Assembly (NCBI RefSeq): GCF_001411555.2
Contig: NC_049901.1
Coordinates: 35,288,838 to 35,352,837 of the forward strand
DNA: 64,000 nucleotides
From: Juglans regia
Taxonomy: Eukaryota > Streptophyta > Magnoliopsida > Fagales > Juglandaceae
Direction of reading: 5' to 3'
The notes beneath the pieces were generated by a model, which was given only the letters and a program-made list of their open reading frames with translations, was not told the origin of the DNA and made no database searches. Shown piece after piece: positions 47,602 to 56,430 of this stretch (within the stretch, counting starts at the first letter, position 1; the number at the start of each line of letters is the position of its first letter). Position numbers and translations under genes: made by a program.

Positions 47602-50082
47602 TACTTTGTCAATAAGCATGTCATCCATGTACAACAATAGAGTAATATAGGAACCATCAAAATGCCTAACATAAAAAAAGTGGGCTGCCTGAGATCTAGT
47701 GCAACCAAAACTACACATCAAGTTTTCAAACTTTCTCTATGCCTTAGAGCTTGTTTTAGGCCATACAAGCTATTCTTCGGTTTGCAAACGAGACTCTCAT
47801 TTTCATGTATTGTGAATCCCTCTAGCTCAAGCATATAGATGTCTTATTGTAAATCATCATGAAGAAATCTTGTTTTCACATCTAATTGCTCAAGATGTAA
47901 ATTCTTGGTAGCCACCATTCCCAGTACTAACCTAATTGTTGTCATTTTCACAGCTGAAGAGAAAACTTCAGAGTAATCAATGCCTCTCTTCCACTGAAAC
48001 CCTTTCAAAATGAGTCTAACTTTGCCATCATACTCAGTCTTTAATAGATATACCCATTTTCTGCAGTATCTGTTGTTGTACTAGATTTGTCATTTTCATC
48101 ACTTTCTCATTGAAAATCACATTCCTACTTCTGATGATTTTTCAATTTTGATCATTAGTAGCCAAACGACTTATCCCCATGGTCGATATAGAAACACTTT
48201 GTCGATTTGGCATCAAGGTTATTGTGAGCATCACAATCAATATGAACATAAGAAACACAACAAAAAACTTTTAAGCGAGAAAGTTTCACCTCCTTTCCGC
48301 TCCAAACCTCTTTAGGTAATCTGCACTCAAATAAAGCTGATGGCCCGCGATTAATCAAATAAACTGCAGTACTCGACTTGCACATTGATAGCTTGTTCAT
48401 ACACTAAGCAACACCATTCAGTTGTGGGTTTCCATTCTGATTCCCCACCATTATACCCCTCATCAATATACTCTCACCCATTATCAAACCTCAAGCATTT
48501 AAGTTTCAAACCTGTTTCAGTCTCAACCATGGATTTCTATTTTTGGAAAATTTCGAATACCTTAGATTTATTTTTCAGGTAGACACATACCTTTCTGCTA
48601 TAGTCATCGATAAAAGTGATGTAGTACTAAGAACATCCAAGAAATGAAACTGAGAAGGCCCCCACAAGTCTGTATGTACAACCTCCAAATTTCTTAACCT
48701 CAGTACTCTGCCACCTTTCAAGAAACTAACAATTTTATGCTTCCCTCACATAGATATCCAATTCTGGTAGCTTTTCCTTTAACAAAAGTACCTTCATCCC
48801 TTTCTGACTAATGTGACCAAGCATGCAGTGACATAAGTCTACATTATTATCAACTTCAGTAATAACAATGATATTGCTTTATCTCATTGTCTTATACAGA
48901 ATATCGGTTTCCTAACCACAAGCCAAGACCATCACTCATTTTGTAACCTTCCAAATACTATGGAATGAGCATTATCATCAAGCTATCCTACATAGATTAG
49001 ATTTTTCTTAGTCTAGGAAATATGTATGCCTTCCCATAAAATCCAAACATTTCTAAGTATAATGCTCACATCTCCCAATTCCACAACATTCAGCGCTTCT
49101 CCATCAACAAAATACACCTTACCAAAATCATCCGCAATATAATTCTGGATGATTTCTCGGTAGGTTGTGTAAAATGAAGCTCCCGAGTCCAACACCTAAT
49201 TTGATAGACTATAAATCACAAGAAGTAGATCATCATATACTTCCACAGTCACAGCATCTTTCTAAATCTTCTTTGGATTTTTGTAATTTCTTTTGAAGCG
49301 ACTCGTCATGCCGCAATTCCAGGAAGTACTTTGTTATCCAAACCTTGACCTTCTTCTATCCTTATTTCTTAATTTTGACTTATCCTAATTTGAGTTCCTG
49401 TCTTGTCCTCTATCTCGAGTGTCAATATTAAGAGTAGAACCCGAACCCAAAGTCTCACCAAAATATCTCCTATGCACCTCCTCAGCAAGAATCAAATCTC
49501 AGGTGTCATCATATTTTTGCTTTGTTTTTCCAGGAAAATTACCCAATCATTCTCATAGCCTCCCAACTATTCGGCAATGGGATCAACAGAGTCAATGCCT
49601 AAATTCCCCCTTCCCTTTCCAAAGATTGGCTTTGAAGTTTCATCATCAAACTCAATCTCAAATCTCAATATATGAAAATTGATTTGTTATAGTATTAAAC
49701 TTGTTCAGATATTGTGCAACAAACATACCTTCTGCCATTTTAGATTGAACAACTTCTTCATTAAATGCACTTTATTATTAGCTTATGACTTCTCAAACAT
49801 ACAAAAAAGGCCTCTATAAGATGAGCAATGGTCTTTTCTTTTAAAAAAAACATTATGTGCAATTGACCTTGATGGAGTCAATCGAAAGATAAACATAACT
49901 TGTCAACCTAATAGGTTCAATCTACTCCAATCTATATCATCCATGTTGTATGGCTTCTTTCCCAATAGAGGAAGATAAAGTCTCATCTCGCAGAGATAAT
50001 CCTCAATCTGCATCCTCTAATACCCAAAATCTGTGTCATCAAACTTCTTGATTTCAGGCACCTTCACTTCTTCTCCAACCAT
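47602..50082 (-). pseudogene. copia-3 gag-pol (broken, 3' part deleted)
   Basis: Minus strand, gag ATG at 50082 (MVGEEVKVPEIKKFDDTDFG, then YLPLLGKKPYNMDDIDW near 49940). Protease at 49013-49195 begins LDSGASFYTTYREIIQNY, with DSG kept. Integrase C-terminal part at 48155-48400 has NRGPSALFECRLPKEVW and the VFCCVSYVHI stretch. RT at 47620-48030 has KGFQWKRGIDYSEVFSSAVK, LEQLDVKTRFLHDDLQ and a YMDDMLI-type box at about 47613-47640, in a frame different from the preceding piece. It ends there. Many stops. Confidence 0.8.
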
Positions 50083-50102
50083 CCTTTTCACTCAAACTCA
50101 AA

Positions 50103-50119
50103 GATGGCTTTGTTATCAA
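50103..50119 (-). promoter_or_regulatory. Degenerate tRNA primer-binding site of copia-3
   Basis: The minus strand reads TTGATAACAAAGCCATC, close to the initiator-Met site TGGTATCAGAGCC seen in plant copia elements. It lies 20 bp upstream of the gag ATG and marks where the 5' LTR should begin, but pararetrovirus sequence follows instead. Confidence 0.5.
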
Positions 50120-50149
50120 TTGTTAGGAACGATAAGAGATCCTTCTCTT

Positions 50150-50730
50150 ATCAATTGTAGGGTTTACAATATTTTTGATGAAACTATCGGGATGACACAA
50201 CCTGATGGTATTAATACTTTGATTTACACCATTTTAAAACATTTCATTGGAACACCATCAAATATAACTAGTCGTGTAAGCGACCAGTTAAATAATCTGC
50301 GCTGCCATCAGATGTCAGATTATAGATGGTATCAGGATGTTTTTACCTCTCGAGTAATGCTTCGTGACGACAGTCAAAAGCCTTACTGGAAAGAAAAATT
50401 TATTGATGGTTTACCTCGCTTATTTGCTTATAAGGTGAAGGAAGAACTTACTGATGCCTTTGAATTCCTCAATTACGAAAATTACACCTATGGTGATATT
50501 TTCAGTGTAATTAAGAAACTTGGCATTAGTATGTGTAATGATCAAAGAATGCTTCGAGAACAGATGAAAAATAGTAAGAAAGTCAAATATGAAATGTGAA
50601 CTTTTTGTGAACAATTTGGCCTTCCTAGTATTGCTCCATCTAAAAGAAAGCATAAAATCTCTAAACCTCATGGTGGTTTTAGGAGAAAACCCCGTGATGA
50701 ATTTTATAAAAAAACTTATAAAAAAACCCT
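50150..50730 (+). pseudogene. Pararetrovirus capsid region (broken)
   Basis: The frame encodes a helical capsid-like stretch ending in PYWKEKFIDGLPRLFAYKVK, a conserved capsid signature of plant pararetroviruses, followed by YTYGDIFSVIKKLGI. An in-frame TGA at 50597-50599 interrupts it. Homology resumes after the stop (SKRKHKISKPHGGFRRK) and then shifts frame within an A-rich run near 50710-50735. The N-terminal movement domain is absent. Confidence 0.75.
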
Positions 50731-52250
50731 ATTCCAAATCATTTTCTAAGAAAAAGAATTTTAAAGATTCCAAAGAATCTTCTCAAGGAAAATGTTTTAA
50801 TTGTGGCAAAACCAGACATTTTGCAGATAAATGTCCCAAGAAAGCCAAAAAATTAAAAAAGAAGCTTAATCAGTTGGACATTGGTAACCATGATAAAGAA
50901 AAACTATTCCGACTCCTAGAAATAGCCTCGTCTTCATCATCGGATACCCTTGAGTTCAGTTCTAGTGATTCAGACTATCACTCTGAACCTGAAACTCCTG
51001 GCCCTTCTGATCCAAAGCTGGGTTGCAACTGTAACTCTACTTGTTGTAAGCCTTCTAGTAAGACAATTAATGTCTTAACTAAGGCCGAAGAACAAGAAAA
51101 TCTCTTGCTAACCCTGATTTCCCAAATTACAAATCCTGAGCTTAAAGAAGAATATCTTCTTAAGTTAAAAAAGACAATGGTTCGTCAAGAACCAGATATT
51201 TCTAAACAAAGGATCAATTTTCAAGAAACTTTGGAAAGATTTCAAAAGAAAAAACCCAAAGATATTTCTACTTCTGATTTACAACATGAAATAAATTCTG
51301 TTAAAAAAGAACTTATTGAACTTAGATCTGAAATTAACAACCTCAAATCTGAGAATGAAGTTTTAAAACAAGAATTTTTATTATTTAAAATTGATAAGCA
51401 ACTTGATCAAGGCATTCCTTCAGATAATGAGCAAACAGAAGAGGCGGGTCCTAGTCATCATGACATGGCTACCGACAACCAGATTTGTTTGATTCGCCAC
51501 ACTATTCCTCCCAAATGGTTTTCACGAGTTACTATTATTATTTCTCATGATTTTCAATTTTCTGTTGTTGCTATGATTGATTCCGGATCATACCTAAATT
51601 GTATTTAGGAAGGACTCATCCCTAGCAAATATTTTGAAAAATCCACAGAAAGATTATTCTCAGCAAATGGATCAAAGATGACCATTAATTATAAGCTCAA
51701 TAATGCTCATGTTTGCCAGAATAATGTTTGTTTTCATATTCCCTCTGTTTTAGTCAAAAATATGTCTGACAAAGTGATATTGGGAATCCCTTTTATCTCT
51801 TCTTTATATCCTTTCATGACTGAAAAAGACGGTATCACCACCGACCCTTTCGGTCAAAAGGTAAAGTTTCATTTTGCTTCTTGTTTTGAAATTGATTCGG
51901 ATAAAAGTAAGAAATCTTTGCTTTTGGCAAAAGAAAAACATTTGAACTTCCTCCAACAGGAAATCAAATACAAAAGGATTTCTGAACAATTATCCTCTTC
52001 TCTTTTGATTTCAAAAATAGATGATTTCAACAAACGTCTAATAATAGATGTTTGTTCTGATTTACCCAATGCTTTCTGGTATATGAAGAAACACATAGTT
52101 TCTCTCCTATACATTAAAGGTTTTGATGAAAGAAATATTCCAACAAAGGCCACCTCTGTTCAAATGAACAGACAAACTTTGGAATATTGTCAAACTGAAA
52201 TCACAGATCTTCTTAATAAAGGCATAATCAGGAATAAAAAATTGAACTAG
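50731..52250 (+). pseudogene. Pararetrovirus zinc knuckle, coiled coil and protease (broken)
   Basis: A CX2CX4HX4C knuckle (CFNCGKTRHFADKC) lies at about 50790-50835. A Ser/Asp-rich linker and a predicted coiled coil (repeated ELxxxxxxL, about 51290-51390) follow. The aspartic protease motif VAMIDSGSYLNCI at 51568-51605 is cut by an in-frame TAG at 51606-51608. The same frame continues from the stop to 52250 (VILGIPFISSLYPF, then the start of RT with TEITDLLNKGIIR). A frameshift near 52235-52250 separates this from the RT core. Confidence 0.8.
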
Positions 52251-53398
52251 AAAAAGGAACTCCTCGTCTAGTCATTAATTACAAACCCTTGAATAAAGTC
52301 TTAGAGTGGATTAGGTACCCTATTCCCAACAAGAATGACTTAATTCATAGGTTGAGTGATGCAGTAGTCTTTTCTAAATTTGACCTTAAATCTGAGTTTT
52401 GGCAAATCCAAATAGCCGAGTCAGATAGGTATAAGATTGCTTTTGTCACCCCTTTTGGTCACTTTGAGTGGAATGTGATGCCTTTTGGTCTCAAAAATGC
52501 TCCTAGTGAATTTGAAAATATCATGAACGATATTTTCAATTCGTTTTCTGCTTTCACCATTGTCTACATAGATGATGTTCTTGTTTTTTCTAAATCTATT
52601 GATGAACACTGGAAACATTTGTATTCGTTTCTTGACATCATTAGACATAATGGTCTTGTTGTTTCGGCAACAAAAATAAAATTATTCCAAACCAAGATTA
52701 GATTCCTTGGTTATGATATTTCTGAAGGCAAAATCAGGCCCATCCAACGAGCCATTGAATTTGCTGACAAATTTCCTGATGTCATCAAAGACAAAAAATA
52801 ATTGCAGAGGTTTTTAGGATCTCTCAATTATGTTGCTGATTTCTACAAGGATATGAGGAAACAATGTCGTCCTTTGTTCAAACGACTCCTTTCCAATCCT
52901 CCTCCTTGGACAAAAATCCATACTGATCTAGTACGGAAAATTAAGGCGCATGTCAAAACTCTTTCATGCCTTAGTATCCCTACTTCAGATTCTTTTAAAA
53001 TTGTTCAAACAGATGCCTCTGACATTGGTTATGGTGGCATTCTGAAACAATGTGTTTCACCAAGTTCTTCTGAACAAATTGTTCGCTTCCATTCTGGAAC
53101 CTGGAATTCTTTACAAGAAAAATATAGTACTATTAAAAAAGAAATTTTAGCTATAGTATTATGCATTTCCAAATTTCAATCTAATTTACTTAACCAAAAA
53201 TTTTTTGTTCGAATTGATTGCATGAGTGCTAAATTTGTTTTAGAAAAAGATGTTCAAAACATTGCATCAAAACATATTTTTGCACGCTGGCAAGCTATTT
53301 TAAGTGTTTTCGACTTTGATATTGAATATATCAAAGGATCCCAAAACTCTATTCCTGATTTTCTTACCCGTGAATTCTTGCAGAAATCCTCAAGATGA
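52251..53398 (+). pseudogene. Pararetrovirus reverse transcriptase and RNase H (broken)
   Basis: RT keeps its core: FSKFDLKSEFWQIQIAESD, FGHFEWNVMPFGLKNAPSEF and YIDDVLVFSKS (catalytic Asp pair intact, about 52566-52598). An in-frame TAA at 52799-52801 cuts it from the connection region (RFLGSLNYVADFYKDM). RNase H follows with QTDASDIGYGGIL, EKYSTIKKEILAIVLCISKF, a VRIDCMSAKFVL stretch and SQNSIPDFLTREFL near the stop. The final TGA overlaps the next ATG as ATGA at 53395-53398. Inactive because of the stop and upstream shift. Confidence 0.88.
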
Positions 53399-54713
53399 GC
53401 AGGAAAAAGGGAAAAGAAAAACAGACTGCTCCCCCTCCACCCATTCCTGATAAGAAAACTATCAGGAATGAAACTGCTTCAACCCCTGTTTCAAATAGTT
53501 TACAAATTGCCAATAGGTTTACTCCTCTTGGTAAAATAATCCAACCACCTACTTTTTCTTCAACACTTGTCAGTAGTTTTGACCCCTATGCTAAGGCAAT
53601 TGCGTCAAAAACTACTTATACTTCTGCTACTTAGTATTTCCTCCCAAAAGGAAAAACTGTGTACATCAAAAAAGCACACCCTACTCACCTGTTTTACATT
53701 GAACCGAATAGATCTGCCCAAACAGATTTATTCAAAATTGCTTCATCCTATTTTCCCCCAGGATTCCATTGGATTCCTGAAGATTCTACCAAGAACCTTC
53801 AGTACTTCTCCAGTATTTTAATCTACACTGATTCAATTATCATAAAGTCAATTTATGATAAAACCAATAGCAACAAATTAATCTACCACAGTGCCTATAT
53901 CCTCCATGTCATCAATGAAGAAGAATGGGGAACAAACCCATCCTCTCCAAAAAGACTGGACAAAACAGACACTGCTTTCACTTATCATGACTATATTACT
54001 GCCTGGCATCGATTCATGTTTTTCCAGGTACCAGATATGAGTCATTCATGGTTCCTTAATTTTGACAAAACTTTAAAGGAAATCTCCCCTGCTGGTTCCT
54101 CAGATGGTGGGACCAATTTGGGCCAATTCCTGAAAATTTTTCTGATGAGCTCCTCTGAGCTTTCAAATGTTACTGCAATGTAGCAACCACCAAACTTGAT
54201 CGGCATATGCAGAAATTTTCCTACATTCACCATTTCTGCCAAAAGTACAAAGTACCCTGGATAATGAAATGAAATTATGAACGACATGCTGATATCATGG
54301 TTCGCTACTGCTGTACAAAATGGTAGGATAGGTTTTCCTATACCCAACAAATAATTGAATATGTAATCAGAGACTTCCCCCAAACTGCTCCAGATTTGCA
54401 GGACAAAAAGGAATTCCTAGAGGTTACATATGGTTCTCTTGTTTCGACTGGATATCCACAACTCCAGGCTCCTATTTCTTCAACTACTTCCCATGGAGGA
54501 AAAGCTACCAGCAGTTCCTCCAAGAAAAAGTCCCTTAAGAATGCTCTTGAAGGACTTTCAAAAAGGGATTTAGTTCAATTGTTAAAGAAATCTCTAGAAA
54601 ATGATTCTGAAGAAGAAAATAATTCAGAAGCATCCTCAGAGACTTCAACTAATTATCCTTACAAATATTTTGGCCGTGATTCTCCAGATACTCCAAGATT
54701 ATCTGAGGATTAA
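53395..54713 (+). pseudogene. Pararetrovirus ORF2, function unknown (broken)
   Basis: It begins with a basic MSRKKGKEKQ and a Pro-rich PPPPIP stretch. In-frame TAG codons lie at 53632-53634 and 54181-54183, and a frame change between 54183 and 54396 precedes the last part (Ser/Glu-rich, ending SPDTPRLSED). A conserved-looking middle part has FHWIPEDSTKNLQYFSSIL and DYITAWHRFMFFQVPDMSHS. Florendoviruses are known to have such a second ORF without assigned function; the assignment rests on position and the overlap, not on a recognised domain. Confidence 0.65.
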
Positions 54714-55420
54714 CCTTACCATTGTTGAAGACTGACCGTCCAAAAGACTGATCGAGCTCTTCAAACAAGAATTCACTATTGGAAGGCTGACCGTCTCAGA
54801 CTGATCGAGCCCTTCTTTTGATAATTTAACATCTTGTGCCGAAAGCAGGTCTAGCAACGACACAATTATGAGTTTCACTGTCACTACATGCCGAAAGCAG
54901 TCATCCAGACAGCTAAAGACATAAAGTTGACAGCCAGTCTATACCCGTGCTAAAACAGTACTCACTGTTCACTCACGGACTTACTTTCACTATTTCACTT
55001 TAATTATTGTAAACAGGAACTCCTTATGCTATAAAAGGAGAACCTTACTTCAGACTTAGGCAGAGCTTGCTCGCCTCTTTCCTCCTCTCTTCTTACCCAT
55101 CCTCTCCTTCTTTCTCTAATTTGGTCTCACCCTATTCTTGTAAGTGCAAATCCGCACTACCTACTTTGGAATTTCATTATCATTTATGTTAATGTTATTT
55201 TGTTCATATATTCTGTTTTGTTTTGCATACATGCATATGGTCGGTTTAACCGCCTGCATATAATTGTGCATACTCTTCTCTGATTACTTGCTTCCCTTCC
55301 TTCTCTCCTTCTTCAGTCTCCCTTCAATTCCGCTGTTTTGGTATATATATATATATTGTAAACCCTACACAACGGGCTAGCTTGAATAAAGAGCCAAAAA
55401 GGGTCAAGATCTACCAAAAA
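54714..55420 (+). promoter_or_regulatory. Pararetrovirus intergenic region: promoter and poly(A) signal
   Basis: Two direct repeats of CTGACCGTC...ACTGATCGAGC (54732-54757 and 54787-54810) and two of TGCCGAAAGCAG (54837-54848 and 54889-54900) lie upstream of a TATA box, GCTATAAAAGGAG (TATAAAAGG at 55030-55038). A CT-rich leader follows (55070-55140). AATAAA is at 55385-55390. This matches the single large intergenic region that drives the pregenomic RNA in Caulimoviridae. The short repeats may be enhancer elements (inference). Confidence 0.65.
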
Positions 55421-55649
55421 AGGACAACAGATCCTTCGCAAGTTGGGTCATCAAACCCAGCCGTCACAACCACAACAAGACTCCACACATAGAAGCCAAG
55501 AAGAATTTAATAGCACAAGGGGTTATCATAAGAAAAAACAAAGCATAGGGAGCGAATCTCAAACCGCTGAAAGCATAGGGGGATTATGGCAAAATTTTGC
55601 TTTCAATATTTGAACTTTGGTACTACTTTTTAATTTATACAATCAATCT
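55421..55649. other. Spacer between pararetrovirus and copia-3 5' LTR
   Basis: A short stretch reading NLIAQGVIIRKNKA on the plus strand (about 55500-55546) resembles the pre-RT segment of pararetroviruses, which may mean a second, tiny viral fragment. AAAGCATAGGG occurs twice (about 55541 and 55571). Otherwise nothing recognised. Confidence 0.3.
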
Positions 55650-56321
55650 TGTAGGATAAAACTATCTTCCATTCAAAAAAAAGTTGTAAATATATTCTAA
55701 AAAATGGTTTTCTTTACTATTATGTTCTAACCATTAATAGTGTTAGAATCAAAATTAAAAGGAAACAATAATTAAATAGAACTACAATGCAAAAACGATA
55801 ATGCCACCAATATTTGTGGCAAAAAAAGAAAAAAGTAGAGTAATGTCACTAACCCATGATTTCAATGCAATAGACAAGCAGTTGATCCTAACAAATAGTT
55901 TTCAATGATCATCTCCTTTTTGTTCATTACGTGGCTGCAGCAAATGAATGCCCTGACCAACAACGAAAAAAATTCAGGTACGTTTGGATGTTGAGATGAG
56001 TTGAGTTCTTTATGAATAGTAGTGAATTAAGATAGTAGAGTGAGTTTTGTAGGGCCTATCTAAGATGAATTTAGATATATTTATGAGAAGTTAGAAAAGG
56101 TTGTGAGTCTCACGTGTAAAAATGTGTTGAGTTGAAAAAAATTGTGAATCACACGTGTAAAAATGTTTTGAGTTGAGTGATGTTTAGTGATTTGGAAATT
56201 GTGTTTGAATGTTGGGATAGGTCTAAAACAAAATCCAACTAAGATGAGCTAAGCTCATTCAAGAATCCAAAGTCAATTTGTCTTGAATGGATTAAAATTA
56301 GTGAAGGGTGGTAAAACAACA
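55650..56321 (-). repeat. 5' LTR-like repeat of copia-3, with MITE inside
   Basis: Co-linear with 47236-47601, starting TGTAGGATAAAACTATCTTC and ending GTGGTAAAACAACA. A foreign block at about 55977-56265 splits it. Confidence 0.65.
55977..56265. mobile_element. MITE-like insertion in the copia-3 LTR
   Basis: It starts ACGTTTGGATGTTGAGATGA and ends near TTCAAGAATCCAAAG, so the TTTGGATT-type ends are inverted. About 290 bp, non-coding, and absent from the partner LTR. Contains CACACGTGTAAAAATG repeated twice. Confidence 0.6.
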
Positions 56322-56430
56322 TACTTCAGACAAGTATAATTATATGATTCCAACGCAGAACTAATGTTTGTGAATAAAACAATCCCTTCTGCCTTATATC
56401 TCAGATTAATGGTGCCTAAAGCAAAGTAAA

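Larger units (their letters stand above)
50130..55420 (+). mobile_element. Endogenous pararetrovirus segment, florendovirus-like
   Basis: Plus-strand relic of a Caulimoviridae genome: capsid C-terminal part, zinc knuckle, aspartic protease, RT, RNase H, then a second ORF, then a non-coding region with a TATA box and an AATAAA signal. No movement-protein region is visible, so the segment is 5'-truncated, and no integrase is present, as expected. Two ORFs with a short overlap and an unknown downstream ORF2 is the known plan of florendoviruses. All frames are broken, so this is a fossil. Confidence 0.8.
47236..56321 (-). mobile_element. Ty1/copia relic (copia-3) hosting a pararetrovirus
   Basis: Minus strand. 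Matching LTR-like repeats at 47236-47601 and 55650-56321 both run from TGT(T/A)G...TAAAA to GTGGTAAAACAACA. Between them are gag, protease, integrase and half of RT. The RNase H end of pol is deleted, joining RT directly to the 3' LTR at about 47602. The 5' leader is interrupted by the pararetrovirus segment (about 50130-55420). Outer 5-mers ATCTT and TACTT do not convincingly match. Confidence 0.65.

Noticed and set aside
50130..55420. Ty3/gypsy assignment for the RT at 52.3-53.4 kb
   Set aside because: No integrase, no LTRs of its own, capsid signature and a downstream second ORF with a TATA-containing intergenic region fit a plant pararetrovirus better.
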